From: Streptococcus porcinus
GTDB lineage: Bacteria > Bacillota > Bacilli > Lactobacillales > Streptococcaceae
DNA: 64,000 nt
Assembly: GCF_900475415.1 (NCBI RefSeq)
Contig: NZ_LS483388.1
Location: 77,501-141,500, forward strand
Direction of reading: 5' to 3'
Position 1 is the first letter of the stretch; each line of letters begins with the position of its first letter. The notes under the pieces are model-generated. The model searched no databases. It saw only the letters and a list, made by a program, of their open reading frames with translations, and was not told where the DNA came from. The translations under genes were made by a program, and so were the position numbers. Below are positions 19,380 through 30,854 of this stretch, piece by piece.

Positions 19380-19458
19380 AGGCTTTCTCCGTTTTCTGTT
19401 TAGTTTTACGAATCATTATATCAAAAATAGTTGGCGCTGTGCAAGCTTAATCAAAGTT

Positions 19459-19478
19459 TGGTATAATGGGTAATGAGG
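19459..19478 (+). promoter_or_regulatory. pbp1b extended -10 promoter and start-deciding RBS
   Basis: TGG TATAAT (-10 at 19462-19467) lacks a good -35. Transcription should begin near 19474, on top of the first in-frame ATG (19473). GAGG at 19475-19478 then places a TTG at 19488 nine bases downstream as the more likely start. Confidence 0.5.
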
Positions 19479-19487
19479 TATTTTATA

Positions 19488-21785
19488 TTGAAAGATAAAA
19501 AACAGATAAAAGAGAAGGAAGAACACCAATTAGGTTTCCGCGATTTCGGAGCGATTGCTCTTCGAACAGTAAAATTAGTATCTAATTTTTTCTATATCAG
19601 CATTTTTTTAATAGCTATGCTGGGCGTTGGGCTTGCTTTTGGCTATTTAGCTAGTCAAATTGATGCTGTCAAAGTTCCTGGCAAGGACAATTTGGTTAAA
19701 CAAGTAAAAACCATTACTCGAATTTCACAGCTTAATTATTCAGATAATAGTATAATTTCAACAATTGACACGGATCTTTTGAGGACACCGGTAGCCAATA
19801 AAGATATTTCTGATAATGTTAAAAATGCTATTATTTCAACAGAGGATGAAAATTTTAAGGAGCACAAAGGGGTCGTACCTAAAGCTGTTTTCCGTGCAAC
19901 TTTGACGTCTATCTTAGGTCTTGGTGAATCTAGTGGTGGTTCAACTTTAACTCAACAGCTAGTCAAACAACAGGTCCTTGGAGACGATCCAACTTTCAAG
20001 CGTAAGTCAAGAGAAATTATCTATGCTTTAGCTCTGGAACGCTATGTCTCTAAAGATGATATCCTATCATACTATTTAAATGTATCACCTTTTGGTCGCA
20101 ATAATAAGGGGCAAAATATTGCTGGAATTGAGGAAGCAGCCAGGGGCATTTTTGGTGTCTCAGCTAGGGACTTAACCATTCCACAAGCGGCCTTTTTAGC
20201 GGGTCTTCCTCAAAGTCCCATCGTTTATTCACCTTACATGTCATCTGGTCAACTAAAATCAGCTGCGGACATGCAACTTGGTATTAAACGTCAGCAAAGT
20301 GTTCTGTATAATATGTATCGTACGGGTAAGCTCAGTAAGAAGGATTATGATTCCTATAAATCTTATGATATCAGTAAGGATTTTATAAAGCCCGAAAATG
20401 TGACAGTAAATAAACATGATTTTCTCTATTATGCGGTCCTTGGAGAAGCTAAAAAAGCGATGTTCTCCTACTTAATTAAGAGAGATAATGTTTCAGAACA
20501 TGATCTTAAAAATGATGAAACAAGGGCGTCCTATGAAGCCTTAGCCTCACAAGAATTACAGCAAGGCGGCTATACGGTTAAAACAACCATTAATAAAAAA
20601 GTCTACAATGTGATGCAAGACGCTGCTAACCGTTATGCGGGTCTGTTAGATGATGGTACAGGAGTGGTTCAGATGGGCAATGTTCTGACTGATAATTCCA
20701 GCGGTGCTATTATTGGCTTTATCGGAGGGCGTGATTATAATCTTAATCAAAATAACCATGCTTTTGATACAGCTAGATCTCCTGGATCAAGTATCAAACC
20801 TGTTATTGCCTACGGACCGGCCATTGATCAAGGGTTGATGGGTAGCGCCAGTGTCTTATCCAATTATCCAACAACCTATTCAAGTGGTCAAAAAATTATG
20901 CACGTGGATAGCGAAGGAACGGCCATGATGTCATTGCAAGAAGCTTTGAACACTTCATGGAATATTCCGGCTTTTTGGACTCAAAAATTACTTCGCGAAA
21001 AGGGCGTCGATGTTGAGGGCTACCTCTCTAAGATGGGCTATCGTATTAATGACTATTCCATCGAAAGTTTACCTTTAGGCGGAGGGATTGATGTCTCTGT
21101 GGCGACTCAAACCAATGCCTATCAAATGATTGCTAATAATGGCAATTATCAAAAACAATACATGGTTGATAAAATAACAGCCAGTGATGGGACTGTAGTA
21201 TACAAGCATGAAAATAAACCTCAACGTATCTTCTCCGCCCCGACAGCGACAATCCTTCAAAATCTTCTCCGTGGGCCAATCGATTCAGGGAATACAACAA
21301 CCTTTAAATCGCGCTTAAATGCTTTAAACCCTTCCTTGGCTAGAGCTGACTGGATTGGAAAAACTGGGACGACCGAAAATTATTCAGATGTTTGGTTAAT
21401 GCTAGCGACTCCGAAAGTAACATTGGGTGGCTGGGCTGGTCATGATAACAATAACTCACTGGCCCCCATGTCCGGCTATAATAATAATTCCAATTATATG
21501 GCTAATCTTGTTAATGCTATTCACAGTGCTGACCCCAATATTTTTGGAATCAGTGATCGCTTTAATTTGGATAAAGGCGTTATTAAATCAACGGTTATTA
21601 AACAGACAGGGCTCCAACCAGGAGTGGTTACTGTTAACGGACGGAAGATTAGCATTAGTGGTGAAACCACTACAAGTTATTGGGCTAAAAATGGTGCAGG
21701 ACCGATGACTTATAAATATGCTATCGGTGGAACTGATGGTGATTACCAAAAGGCTTGGTCAGCTTTTAATATAAGAAAAAGATAA
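19488..21785 (+). CDS. pbp1b: Class A penicillin-binding protein 1B
   Basis: A bifunctional cell-wall synthase of 765 residues from TTG 19488, or 770 from ATG 19473. After a cytosolic start and one membrane helix (about residues 35-60) comes the glycosyltransferase domain, with STEDENFKEHKG and GGSTLTQQLVKQ. The transpeptidase domain has catalytic SPGSSIKP (SxxK), SxN in LNTSWN and KTGT in GKTGTTENYSD. The ATG sits at the predicted transcription start with no ribosome-binding site, whereas the TTG has GAGG. It is transcribed divergently from tyrS and is followed by the rpoB promoter. Confidence 0.92.
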   Translation: MKDKKQIKEKEEHQLGFRDFGAIALRTVKLVSNFFYISIFLIAMLGVGLAFGYLASQIDAVKVPGKDNLVKQVKTITRISQLNYSDNSIISTIDTDLLRTPVANKDISDNVKNAIISTEDENFKEHKGVVPKAVFRATLTSILGLGESSGGSTLTQQLVKQQVLGDDPTFKRKSREIIYALALERYVSKDDILSYYLNVSPFGRNNKGQNIAGIEEAARGIFGVSARDLTIPQAAFLAGLPQSPIVYSPYMSSGQLKSAADMQLGIKRQQSVLYNMYRTGKLSKKDYDSYKSYDISKDFIKPENVTVNKHDFLYYAVLGEAKKAMFSYLIKRDNVSEHDLKNDETRASYEALASQELQQGGYTVKTTINKKVYNVMQDAANRYAGLLDDGTGVVQMGNVLTDNSSGAIIGFIGGRDYNLNQNNHAFDTARSPGSSIKPVIAYGPAIDQGLMGSASVLSNYPTTYSSGQKIMHVDSEGTAMMSLQEALNTSWNIPAFWTQKLLREKGVDVEGYLSKMGYRINDYSIESLPLGGGIDVSVATQTNAYQMIANNGNYQKQYMVDKITASDGTVVYKHENKPQRIFSAPTATILQNLLRGPIDSGNTTTFKSRLNALNPSLARADWIGKTGTTENYSDVWLMLATPKVTLGGWAGHDNNNSLAPMSGYNNNSNYMANLVNAIHSADPNIFGISDRFNLDKGVIKSTVIKQTGLQPGVVTVNGRKISISGETTTSYWAKNGAGPMTYKYAIGGTDGDYQKAWSAFNIRKR

Positions 21786-21786
21786 C

Positions 21787-21815
21787 TTGATTTTTGAGGA
21801 TAAATAGTGTACAAT
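21787..21815 (+). promoter_or_regulatory. rpoBC promoter
   Basis: TTGATT (21787-21792) and TACAAT (21810-21815) with an exact 17-base spacer, just after the pbp1b stop. It would give an rpoB leader of about 225 bases. Confidence 0.7.
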
Positions 21816-21840
21816 AATAGATAACTATTTGTCGTCCAAT

Positions 21841-21916
21841 CTAGTTGAAATATTGTCCAACTAGGAAGTACAGCAGTTAAATCAAACTGATTCAGTCAGA
21901 TTTAGCTGCTCTTTTT
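21841..21916 (+). ncRNA. Structured rpoB leader, candidate Lacto-rpoB-type RNA
   Basis: Two hairpins lie in the rpoB 5' leader: CTAGTTG (21841-21847) with CAACTAG (21858-21864), and AGCAGTTAAATC (21872-21883) with GATTTAGCTGCT (21899-21910, one G-U pair) followed by CTTTTTG. The second looks like an attenuator terminator. A conserved RNA element upstream of rpoB, named Lacto-rpoB, is known in Lactobacillales; this could be an example, but I cannot align it here. Confidence 0.5.
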
Positions 21917-22048
21917 GTGCCTATTTTTGGGAAAATATGGATTTGTTACCTATATTTAAAGATTCTAAAAATTCACACTTGGGACAAATGATGGAATAGA
22001 CCTATTTGCTTATCTAAGCAATGTTAAAAAGAAAAAGGAGCTAAAAAC

Positions 22049-25000
22049 TTGGCAGGACATGAAGTTCGATACGGAAAACACCGTACACGTCGTAGCTTTT
22101 CAAGAATCAAAGAAGTTCTTGATTTACCAAATTTAATTGAAATTCAAACTGACTCATTCCAAGATTTCTTAGATACTGGCTTGAAGGAAGTTTTTGAAGA
22201 TGTACTTCCAATTTCAAACTTTACAGATACTATGGAACTTGAATTTGTAGGTTATGAATTCAAAGAGCCAAAATACACTTTGGAAGAAGCTCGTATCCAT
22301 GATGCAAGCTATTCTGCCCCAATCTTTGTTACTTTTAGACTAGTTAATAAAGAGACTGGCGAAATCAAAACACAGGAAGTATTCTTTGGTGACTTCCCAA
22401 TTATGACTGAAATGGGTACCTTTATCATCAATGGTGGTGAACGTATTATCGTTTCTCAGTTGGTTCGTTCTCCAGGTGTTTACTTTAATGATAAAGTGGA
22501 TAAAAACGGTAAAATTGGTTACGGTTCAACTGTTATCCCAAACCGTGGTGCATGGTTAGAGTTAGAGACAGATGCTAAAGACATCGCTTATACACGTATT
22601 GACCGTACTCGTAAAATTCCATTTACAACTTTAGTGCGCGCCTTAGGTTTCTCTGGTGATGATGAGATTATCGATATTTTTGGTGAAAGTGACCTCGTTC
22701 GTAACACCATTGAAAAAGATATTCATAAAAACCCAAGCGATTCACGTACTGATGAAGCACTTAAAGAAATATATGAACGTTTAAGACCAGGTGAACCGAA
22801 AACAGCTGATAGCTCTCGTAGCTTGTTGATAGCTCGCTTCTTTGATGCTCGTCGCTATGATTTAGCCGCTGTAGGTCGTTACAAAATTAATAAAAAATTA
22901 AATATTAAGACTCGCCTTTTGAACCAAGTTATTGCAGAAAACCTTGTTGACAGTGAAACTGGTGAAATCTTGGTTGAAGCTGGTACTGAGATGACGCGTG
23001 ATGTCATTGAATCAATTGAAGAGCATCTTGATGGTGATTTAAATAAATTTGTCTACACACCAAATGATTATGCTGTTGTCACTGAGCCAGTTATTCTTCA
23101 AAAATTCAAAGTTGTGTCACCTCTTGATCCAGACAAGGTCGTTACTATTGTTGGTAATGCGAGCCCTGATGATCGTGTGCGTGCCTTAACTCCAGCAGAT
23201 ATCTTAGCGGAAATGTCATATTTCTTAAATCTTTCTGAAGGTATCGGCAAAGTTGATGACATTGACCATTTAGGTAATCGTCGTATTCGTGCAGTTGGGG
23301 AATTGTTGGCAAATCAATTCCGTATTGGGCTAGCACGTATGGAACGTAATGTTCGCGAGAGAATGTCTGTTCAAGATAATGAAGTTTTAACGCCACAACA
23401 AATCATTAACATCCGTCCAGTTACTGCGGCGGTAAAAGAGTTTTTTGGTTCATCTCAATTATCACAATTCATGGATCAACATAACCCTCTTTCAGAATTA
23501 TCACATAAACGTCGTCTTTCAGCCTTAGGACCTGGTGGTTTGACACGTGACCGTGCCGGTTACGAAGTTCGTGACGTGCATTATACTCACTACGGTCGTA
23601 TGTGCCCGATTGAAACACCTGAAGGACCAAACATTGGTCTGATTAATAACTTGTCTTCATTTGGACACTTAAACAAATATGGTTTTATTCAAACACCATA
23701 CCGTAAAGTTGATCGTGCAAATGGTGTTGTTACTAATGAAATCGTGTGGTTAACTGCGGATGAAGAAGATGAATATACAGTAGCACAGGCTAATTCTAAA
23801 TTAAATGAAGATGGCACTTTTGCTGAAGAAATCGTCATGGGTCGTCATCAAGGTAATAACCAAGAATTTGCTGCCAGCACAGTTGATTTTGTAGACGTAT
23901 CTCCAAAACAAGTAGTTGCCGTTGCGACTGCATGTATTCCTTTCTTAGAAAACGATGACTCCAACCGTGCCCTTATGGGTGCCAACATGCAACGTCAGGC
24001 TGTGCCATTGATTGATCCTAAAGCACCATTTGTTGGTACTGGTATGGAATATCAAGCAGCGCATGACTCCGGAGCTGCTGTTATTGCTCAACATGATGGT
24101 AAAGTTGTCTTCTCTGATGCTGAAAAAGTTGAAGTTCGTCGTGAAGATGGTTCACTTGATGTTTATCATGTGACTAAATTCCGTCGTTCAAACTCTGGTA
24201 CAGCCTATAACCAACGCACACTTGTTAAAGTTGGCGACATCATTGAAAAAGGTGACTTCATCGCTGATGGTCCATCGATGGAAAATGGTGAGATGGCCCT
24301 TGGACAAAACCCAGTCGTAGCTTACATGACGTGGGAAGGTTATAACTTTGAGGATGCGGTTATCATGAGTGAACGTCTTGTTAAAGAAGATGTCTATACA
24401 TCAGTTCACTTAGAAGAATTTGAATCAGAAACACGTGATACAAAGCTTGGACCTGAAGAAATCACTCGCGAAGTACCAAATGTTGGTGAAGAGGCCCTTA
24501 AAGATTTAGATGAGATGGGTATCATCCGTATCGGTGCTGAAGTTAAAGAAGGCGATATCTTAGTAGGTAAAGTAACTCCTAAGGGAGAAAAAGATCTTTC
24601 TGCTGAGGAACGTTTACTTCATGCTATCTTCGGTGATAAATCTCGCGAAGTGCGTGATACATCTCTTCGTGTTCCTCACGGTGGTGATGGTATTGTTCGT
24701 GATGTTAAAATCTTTACACGTGCAAACGGTGATGAATTACAATCAGGTGTTAACATGCTTGTTCGTGTCTACATCGCTCAAAAACGTAAAATTAAAGTCG
24801 GTGATAAGATGGCCGGTCGTCATGGGAACAAAGGGGTTGTATCTCGTATAGTACCTGTTGAAGACATGCCGTACCTACCAGACGGTACACCGGTTGATAT
24901 CATGCTGAATCCACTTGGGGTTCCTTCACGTATGAATATCGGACAAGTTATGGAGCTTCACTTAGGTATGGCTGCCCGTAACCTTGGTATTCATATTGCG

Positions 25001-25615
25001 ACACCAGTATTTGATGGAGCAAGTGCTGAAGATCTTTGGGAAACAGTAGCTGAAGCTGGTATGGATTCTGACGCTAAAACTGTTCTTTATGACGGTCGTA
25101 CTGGTGAACCATTTGATAACCGTGTCTCTGTTGGTGTCATGTATATGATTAAACTTCACCACATGGTTGATGATAAACTTCATGCCCGTTCAGTTGGGCC
25201 ATACTCGCTTGTTACCCAACAACCTCTTGGTGGTAAAGCACAATTTGGTGGACAACGTTTTGGTGAGATGGAAGTTTGGGCTTTGGAAGCTTATGGGGCA
25301 TCAAATGTTCTCCAAGAAATCTTGACTTACAAGTCAGATGACGTTACTGGACGTTTGAAAGCTTATGAAGCAATCACTAAAGGTAAACCAATTCCAAAAC
25401 CAGGTGTTCCAGAATCATTCCGCGTTCTTGTTAAAGAATTGCAATCACTTGGTTTAGACATGCGAGTTCTTGATGAAGATGACAATGAAGTTGAACTTCG
25501 TGATCTTGATGAAGGTGAAGATGACGATGTTATGCACGTTGACGATCTTGAGAAAGCGCGTGAAAAACAAGTACAAGAAACATCAGTAGTTTCTGAACAA
25601 AGTGATGAAAACTAA
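22049..25615 (+). CDS. rpoB: RNA polymerase beta subunit
   Basis: The 1188-residue beta subunit, of normal streptococcal length. The rifampicin pocket region is seen in [31 protein letters not shown] near residue 470, with wild-type-looking Gln, Asp, His and Ser positions. [10 protein letters not shown] near residue 920 is the nucleotide-binding lobe. The acidic C-terminal tail (DEGEDDDV and on) is usual for the genus. It starts with TTG at 22049 after AAGGAG. rpoC follows after 90 bases in the same operon. Confidence 0.98.
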   Translation: MAGHEVRYGKHRTRRSFSRIKEVLDLPNLIEIQTDSFQDFLDTGLKEVFEDVLPISNFTDTMELEFVGYEFKEPKYTLEEARIHDASYSAPIFVTFRLVNKETGEIKTQEVFFGDFPIMTEMGTFIINGGERIIVSQLVRSPGVYFNDKVDKNGKIGYGSTVIPNRGAWLELETDAKDIAYTRIDRTRKIPFTTLVRALGFSGDDEIIDIFGESDLVRNTIEKDIHKNPSDSRTDEALKEIYERLRPGEPKTADSSRSLLIARFFDARRYDLAAVGRYKINKKLNIKTRLLNQVIAENLVDSETGEILVEAGTEMTRDVIESIEEHLDGDLNKFVYTPNDYAVVTEPVILQKFKVVSPLDPDKVVTIVGNASPDDRVRALTPADILAEMSYFLNLSEGIGKVDDIDHLGNRRIRAVGELLANQFRIGLARMERNVRERMSVQDNEVLTPQQIINIRPVTAAVKEFFGSSQLSQFMDQHNPLSELSHKRRLSALGPGGLTRDRAGYEVRDVHYTHYGRMCPIETPEGPNIGLINNLSSFGHLNKYGFIQTPYRKVDRANGVVTNEIVWLTADEEDEYTVAQANSKLNEDGTFAEEIVMGRHQGNNQEFAASTVDFVDVSPKQVVAVATACIPFLENDDSNRALMGANMQRQAVPLIDPKAPFVGTGMEYQAAHDSGAAVIAQHDGKVVFSDAEKVEVRREDGSLDVYHVTKFRRSNSGTAYNQRTLVKVGDIIEKGDFIADGPSMENGEMALGQNPVVAYMTWEGYNFEDAVIMSERLVKEDVYTSVHLEEFESETRDTKLGPEEITREVPNVGEEALKDLDEMGIIRIGAEVKEGDILVGKVTPKGEKDLSAEERLLHAIFGDKSREVRDTSLRVPHGGDGIVRDVKIFTRANGDELQSGVNMLVRVYIAQKRKIKVGDKMAGRHGNKGVVSRIVPVEDMPYLPDGTPVDIMLNPLGVPSRMNIGQVMELHLGMAARNLGIHIATPVFDGASAEDLWETVAEAGMDSDAKTVLYDGRTGEPFDNRVSVGVMYMIKLHHMVDDKLHARSVGPYSLVTQQPLGGKAQFGGQRFGEMEVWALEAYGASNVLQEILTYKSDDVTGRLKAYEAITKGKPIPKPGVPESFRVLVKELQSLGLDMRVLDEDDNEVELRDLDEGEDDDVMHVDDLEKAREKQVQETSVVSEQSDEN

Positions 25616-25644
25616 ACGCAAAAAGTTTATATAATAATAAAAAA

Positions 25645-25676
25645 ACTAGCTAGGACTTATAGCCCTAAGAGCTAGT
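25645..25676 (+). promoter_or_regulatory. Hairpin in the rpoB-rpoC gap
   Basis: ACTAGCT (25645-25651) pairs with AGCTAGT (25670-25676), with a nested AGG/CCT pair inside. No U-run follows, so it is not a terminator. An RNA-processing or stabilising hairpin is possible. Confidence 0.4.
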
Positions 25677-25705
25677 CAGTGATAAAACGAAGAAAGGTAA
25701 TACTA

Positions 25706-28700
25706 GTGGTTGACGTAAATCGTTTTAAAAGTATGCAAATCACATTAGCTTCACCAAGTAAAGTCCGTTCATGGTCTTATGGTGAAGTTAAAAAACCTGA
25801 AACAATCAACTACCGTACATTAAAACCTGAACGTGAAGGTCTCTTTGATGAAGTCATCTTTGGACCAACAAAAGATTGGGAATGTGCGTGTGGAAAATAC
25901 AAACGTATCCGTTATAAAGGAATTGTTTGTGACCGTTGTGGTGTTGAAGTAACCCGTGCCAAAGTTCGTCGTGAACGTATGGGGCACATCGAGTTAAAAG
26001 CTCCCGTATCACATATTTGGTATTTTAAAGGGATTCCATCACGTATGGGTCTGACCCTTGATATGAGTCCTCGAGCACTTGAAGAAGTTATCTATTTTGC
26101 AGCCTATGTTGTCATTGATCCAATGGATACACCTCTTGAACCTAAATCGCTATTAACAGAACGTGAATACCGTGAAAAAGTTCAAGAATATGGTTACGGT
26201 TCATTTATCGCAAAAATGGGTGCTGAAGCGATTCAAGATCTCTTGAAACGTGTAGATTTACCAGCAGAAATTGCTGAGTTAAAAGAAGAACTCAAATCAG
26301 CGACTGGACAAAAACGGATTAAAGCTGTTCGTCGTTTAGATGTACTTGACGCCTTTAACAAATCTGGCAATAAACCTGAATGGATGGTTCTTAACATCTT
26401 GCCAGTTATTCCGCCAGATTTGCGTCCAATGGTTCAATTGGACGGTGGCCGTTTTGCAGCATCTGACTTAAATGACTTGTACCGCCGTGTTATTAACCGT
26501 AACAATCGTCTTGCGCGCTTATTGGAATTGAATGCCCCTGGAATTATCGTTCAAAATGAAAAACGGATGCTTCAAGAAGCTGTTGATGCTCTGATTGATA
26601 ATGGTCGTCGTGGTCGTCCAATTACTGGACCAGGAAGCCGTCCATTGAAATCTTTAAGCCACATGCTTAAAGGTAAACAAGGACGTTTCCGTCAGAACTT
26701 GCTTGGTAAACGTGTAGACTTCTCAGGTCGTTCCGTTATCGCCGTTGGTCCAACCTTAAAAATGTACCAATGTGGTGTGCCACGTGAAATGGCTATCGAA
26801 CTCTTCAAACCATTTGTTATGCGTGAAATTGTTGCCAAAGAATATGCTGGTAACGTTAAAGCGGCTAAACGTATGGTTGAACGTGGGGATGAACGTATTT
26901 GGGATATCTTAGAAGAAGTTATCAAAGAACATCCAGTACTTCTTAACCGCGCACCGACTCTCCACAGACTTGGAATCCAAGCTTTCGAACCAGTATTGAT
27001 TGATGGTAAAGCTCTCCGTCTTCATCCACTAGTCTGCGAAGCATACAATGCCGATTTCGATGGTGACCAAATGGCTATTCACGTGCCACTCTCTGAGGAA
27101 GCACAAGCTGAAGCACGCTTGTTAATGCTGGCAGCGGAGCATATCCTAAATCCGAAAGACGGTAAACCAGTCGTTACCCCTTCTCAGGACATGGTTTTGG
27201 GGAACTATTACCTTACTATGGAAGATGCAGGGCGTGAAGGCGAAGGTAGAGTCTTTAAAGATATTGATGAAGCTGTTATGGCTTATCAAAATGGCTACGC
27301 TCATTTACATAGTCGAGTTGGTATTGCAGTTGACAGTATGCCAAATAAACCTTGGAAAGATAGTCAAAGACATAAAATCATGGTGACGACAGTTGGTAAG
27401 ATTTTATTCAATGCTATCATGCCTGAGGATCTGCCATATTTACAAGAACCAAACAATGCTAACTTGACTGAAGGCACTCCAGATAAATATTTCCTTGAAC
27501 CAGGACAAGATATTCAAAGCGTTATTGATGGTTTGGAAATAAATGTACCATTTAAAAAGAAAAATCTTGGAAATATCATTGCTGAAACCTTCAAACGTTT
27601 CCGTACAACTGAAACATCAGCCTTTCTTGACCGTTTGAAAGACTTGGGATACTATCATTCAACTCTAGCTGGTTTAACAGTGGGTATTGCTGATATTCCA
27701 GTTATTGATAATAAAGCTGAAATCATTGAAGCAGCTCATCACCGTGTGGAAGATATTAACAAGGCCTTCCGTCGTGGTTTGATGACTGAAGATGACCGTT
27801 ACGTTGCTGTTACGACAACATGGCGCGAAGCTAAAGAGGCTCTTGAAAAACGTTTGATTGAGACCCAAGATCCTAAGAATCCAATCGTTATGATGATGGA
27901 CTCAGGTGCCCGTGGTAATATCTCGAACTTCTCACAGCTTGCCGGTATGCGTGGCTTGATGGCCGCTCCTAACGGGCGTATCATGGAATTACCAATCCTT
28001 TCAAACTTCCGTGAAGGTTTGACTGTTTTGGAAATGTTCTTCTCAACCCATGGTGCTCGTAAAGGTATGACTGATACTGCCCTTAAGACTGCCGATTCAG
28101 GTTATTTAACGCGTCGTTTGGTTGATGTTGCCCAAGATGTTATCATTCGTGAGGATGATTGTGGTACTGATCGTGGACTTGTTATCCGTGCAATTACTGA
28201 TGGTAAAGAAGTTACTGAAACGCTTGAGGAACGCCTTCAAGGACGTTACACTCGTAAATCAGTTAAACATCCTGAAACTGGTGAGGTACTTATCGGTGCT
28301 GATCAGTTAATTTCTGAAGACATGGCTCGTAAGATTGTTGAAGCAGGTGTTGAAGAAGTAACTATCCGTTCTGTCTTCACATGTTCAACGCGTCATGGGG
28401 TTTGCCGTCACTGTTATGGTATCAACTTAGCCACAGGTGATGCTGTTGAAGTTGGTGAAGCAGTTGGTACAATCGCCGCTCAATCTATCGGGGAACCAGG
28501 TACACAGCTTACCATGCGTACCTTCCATACCGGTGGTGTTGCGTCAAATACCGATATCACGCAGGGTCTTCCTCGTATCCAAGAAATCTTTGAAGCACGT
28601 AACCCTAAAGGGGAAGCTGTTATCACTGAAGTAAAAGGTAAAGTTGTAGATATCGAAGAAGATGCCTCAACACGTACTAAGAAAGTATACGTTGAAGGTA

Positions 28701-29341
28701 AAACTGGTAAAGGTGAATATGTTGTTCCTTTCACTGCTCGTATGAAAGTTGAAATTGGTGATGAGGTTAACCGTGGTGCCTCACTAACCGAAGGTTCAAT
28801 CCAACCAAAACGCTTACTTGAAGTTCGTGACACCCTATCAGTTGAGACTTATCTATTAGCGGAAGTACAAAAAGTTTACCGGAGCCAAGGGGTTGAAATT
28901 GGAGATAAACACGTTGAGGTAATGGTTCGTCAAATGCTTCGTAAAGTACGTGTTATGGATCCAGGTGATACTGATCTCTTGCCAGGAACGTTAATGGATA
29001 TCGCTGACTTCACAGAAGCTAATAAAGAAATTGTTATTTCAGGTGGTATTCCAGCGACATCACGTCCGGTGCTTATGGGGATTACAAAAGCCTCTCTTGA
29101 AACCAATTCATTCTTGTCAGCTGCATCCTTCCAGGAAACAACACGTGTCCTTACAGATGCTGCTATCCGTGGTAAAAAAGATCATCTTCTTGGCCTTAAG
29201 GAAAATGTCATTATCGGTAAGATCATTCCGGCAGGTACTGGTATGGCACGCTACCGTAACATTGAACCACAGGCTATCAATGAAGTAGAAATCATCGAAG
29301 AAGCTGAAGCTGCAGAAGAAATGGCAGTTACAGAAGAATAA
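25706..29341 (+). CDS. rpoC: RNA polymerase beta' subunit
   Basis: The 1211-residue catalytic subunit. The N-terminal zinc ribbon is [20 protein letters not shown], the active-site magnesium loop is NADFDGDQM, and the second zinc site is [13 protein letters not shown] near residue 890. The frame is open from 25679, but GTG at 25706, eight bases after AAAGG, gives the family start [12 protein letters not shown] compact terminator follows directly. Confidence 0.98.
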   Translation: MVDVNRFKSMQITLASPSKVRSWSYGEVKKPETINYRTLKPEREGLFDEVIFGPTKDWECACGKYKRIRYKGIVCDRCGVEVTRAKVRRERMGHIELKAPVSHIWYFKGIPSRMGLTLDMSPRALEEVIYFAAYVVIDPMDTPLEPKSLLTEREYREKVQEYGYGSFIAKMGAEAIQDLLKRVDLPAEIAELKEELKSATGQKRIKAVRRLDVLDAFNKSGNKPEWMVLNILPVIPPDLRPMVQLDGGRFAASDLNDLYRRVINRNNRLARLLELNAPGIIVQNEKRMLQEAVDALIDNGRRGRPITGPGSRPLKSLSHMLKGKQGRFRQNLLGKRVDFSGRSVIAVGPTLKMYQCGVPREMAIELFKPFVMREIVAKEYAGNVKAAKRMVERGDERIWDILEEVIKEHPVLLNRAPTLHRLGIQAFEPVLIDGKALRLHPLVCEAYNADFDGDQMAIHVPLSEEAQAEARLLMLAAEHILNPKDGKPVVTPSQDMVLGNYYLTMEDAGREGEGRVFKDIDEAVMAYQNGYAHLHSRVGIAVDSMPNKPWKDSQRHKIMVTTVGKILFNAIMPEDLPYLQEPNNANLTEGTPDKYFLEPGQDIQSVIDGLEINVPFKKKNLGNIIAETFKRFRTTETSAFLDRLKDLGYYHSTLAGLTVGIADIPVIDNKAEIIEAAHHRVEDINKAFRRGLMTEDDRYVAVTTTWREAKEALEKRLIETQDPKNPIVMMMDSGARGNISNFSQLAGMRGLMAAPNGRIMELPILSNFREGLTVLEMFFSTHGARKGMTDTALKTADSGYLTRRLVDVAQDVIIREDDCGTDRGLVIRAITDGKEVTETLEERLQGRYTRKSVKHPETGEVLIGADQLISEDMARKIVEAGVEEVTIRSVFTCSTRHGVCRHCYGINLATGDAVEVGEAVGTIAAQSIGEPGTQLTMRTFHTGGVASNTDITQGLPRIQEIFEARNPKGEAVITEVKGKVVDIEEDASTRTKKVYVEGKTGKGEYVVPFTARMKVEIGDEVNRGASLTEGSIQPKRLLEVRDTLSVETYLLAEVQKVYRSQGVEIGDKHVEVMVRQMLRKVRVMDPGDTDLLPGTLMDIADFTEANKEIVISGGIPATSRPVLMGITKASLETNSFLSAASFQETTRVLTDAAIRGKKDHLLGLKENVIIGKIIPAGTGMARYRNIEPQAINEVEIIEEAEAAEEMAVTEE

Positions 29342-29347
29342 AGATTG

Positions 29348-29373
29348 GGAGCTAATTAGCTCCTTTTCTTTTT
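29348..29373 (+). terminator. rpoC terminator
   Basis: GGAGCTAATTAGCTCC is a perfect 16-base palindrome at 29348-29363 followed by a T-rich tail, seven bases after the rpoC stop. Confidence 0.85.
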
Positions 29374-29466
29374 GGTCTGATTGTTAACTGGTTAAGTGGT
29401 GTGAGCAGATATTTTTTAAAAGCACAGTCTTTTGTATATAATAGGCTTAAGTAAAGGAAATATCGT

Positions 29467-29832
29467 ATGTATCAAGTTATAAAAATGTATGGGGATTGGG
29501 AACCTTGGTGGTTCATTGAAGGATGGCAAGATGATATCGTGGAAGAACGCTGCTTCGATAATTGGCAAGAGGCCTTAAACTACTATGAAAAAGAATGGTC
29601 TCAGATGAAAACTGATTATTCGAGTTTTCATAGTCAGAGAAATTTATTAGCCACTTTTTGGACCCGTTCAGAAAAACGATGGTGTGAAGATTGTTACGAT
29701 GATTTGCAACAGTACCATTCCATCTTGCTCTTGAAAGATAAAGACATTATTCCAAAAGATAAATACCTTGATAGATATGAACAACGTAATGATGACCCTA
29801 CTGCGCCATCTACTTGTAAACTTAAATTTTAA
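29467..29832 (+). CDS. DUF1033 family protein
   Basis: A 121-residue, Trp- and acid-rich cytosolic protein matching the DUF1033 family, which is common in streptococci and other Lactobacillales directly upstream of the comG/comY operon. MYQVIKMYGDWEPWWFIEGW at the start is distinctive. Function is unknown. It has its own terminator before comYA, so it is probably not expressed with the competence genes. AAAGGAAATATCGT ahead of the ATG provides the ribosome-binding site. Confidence 0.8.
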   Translation: MYQVIKMYGDWEPWWFIEGWQDDIVEERCFDNWQEALNYYEKEWSQMKTDYSSFHSQRNLLATFWTRSEKRWCEDCYDDLQQYHSILLLKDKDIIPKDKYLDRYEQRNDDPTAPSTCKLKF

Positions 29833-29851
29833 GAAATTTAATTATAGAAAG

Positions 29852-29887
29852 AAAAGATGAGTTAAGATGAGAACTCGTCTTTTTTTT
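29852..29887 (+). terminator. Terminator after DUF1033 gene
   Basis: AAAAGATGAGTT (29852-29863) pairs with AACTCGTCTTTT (29872-29883, one G-U pair), followed by a run of T. The T-run merges into the cin-box of comYA. Confidence 0.8.
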
Positions 29888-29893
29888 CGAATA
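29886..29893 (+). promoter_or_regulatory. cin-box (SigX/ComX promoter) of the comY operon
   Basis: TTCGAATA, one base off the competence cin-box TACGAATA and preceded by the usual T-rich tract, lies 19 bases before the comYA ATG. GAGGAGG sits between them. The alternative sigma factor SigX would drive the operon only in competent cells. Confidence 0.75.
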
Positions 29894-29912
29894 AATAATT
29901 GAGGAGGTAGCT

Positions 29913-30854
29913 ATGATACAAAAAACAGGTGAAGTATTAGTTAGTCAAGCGGTAAATCTAAAGGCACAAGATATCTATATAATCCCTTATGAAAAGCAGT
30001 ATAAAGTTTTCATGAGAGTTGGAGATGAGAGGCGATTTATTGATAATTATGACATGAAACAGATGGCAAGTCTTATTAGCCATTTTAAGTTTGTAGCAGG
30101 GATGAATGTAGGAGAAAAGAGACGCTGTCAACTTGGAGCCTGTGACTATAAGGGAACTTTATCAGAATCCATTCCATTACGTCTTTCTTGTGTTGGGAAT
30201 TTTAGAGGTTTTGAAAGTTTAGTTATCAGACTCTTAACAACTGTTAATAAACCTCTCAATTACTGGTTTGATACTGATCAAAAAGTAGAAAAAGTTATTT
30301 CTGGAAGAGGTCTTTATCTTTTCTCGGGTCCTGTAGGGTCGGGTAAAACGAGTCTCATGTATCAACTACTGACACGTATAGCAAAGGATAAACAAGTTAT
30401 TACAATTGAAGATCCTGTTGAAATTCAAGAGGACAGCCTATTACAAATTCAAGTAAATGAAAGTATTGGAATGACTTATGATAACCTTATTAAACTTTCC
30501 CTCAGACATCGTCCAGATTATTTAATTATTGGAGAGATTCGTGATGCTGAGACTGCAAAAGCAGTCATTAGAGCAAGCTTAACAGGAGCTGTAGTCTTTT
30601 CTACTGTCCACGCAAAAAGTATTCCAGGAGTATATAAAAGATTGTTAGAACTAGGTATCAAAAGTGAAGAGATAAATCATACTCTAAAATTTATTGCGTA
30701 CCAAAGGTTGATAGCAGGAGGAGGACTTATTGATTTTGCCATCGAGACATTCGAAACTCATTCCAATCAAGAATGGAATCAAAAACTTGATCACTTACTT
30801 GCAGAAGGACATATCACTCAACAACAGGCACTCTCGGAAAAAATTAGCGACTAA
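29913..30854 (+). CDS. comYA: Competence pilus assembly ATPase ComYA/ComGA
   Basis: A 313-residue type II/IV secretion ATPase that drives assembly of the transformation pilus at the inner face of the membrane. Walker A is SGPVGSGKTS near residue 140, the Asp box is TIEDPVEI, and Walker B is IIGEIRDAETA. The conserved HA of the His box is STVHAKS. It is the first gene of comYABCDEFG. GAGGAGG precedes the ATG. All catalytic motifs are intact. Confidence 0.95.
   Translation: MIQKTGEVLVSQAVNLKAQDIYIIPYEKQYKVFMRVGDERRFIDNYDMKQMASLISHFKFVAGMNVGEKRRCQLGACDYKGTLSESIPLRLSCVGNFRGFESLVIRLLTTVNKPLNYWFDTDQKVEKVISGRGLYLFSGPVGSGKTSLMYQLLTRIAKDKQVITIEDPVEIQEDSLLQIQVNESIGMTYDNLIKLSLRHRPDYLIIGEIRDAETAKAVIRASLTGAVVFSTVHAKSIPGVYKRLLELGIKSEEINHTLKFIAYQRLIAGGGLIDFAIETFETHSNQEWNQKLDHLLAEGHITQQQALSEKISD

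Noticed and set aside
19407..19414. TACGAATC resembling a cin-box between tyrS and pbp1b
   Set aside because: Seven of eight bases match, but it lies over 70 bases from the pbp1b start, unlike the 19-20 bases at comYA and ssbB, and pbp1b has its own extended -10.
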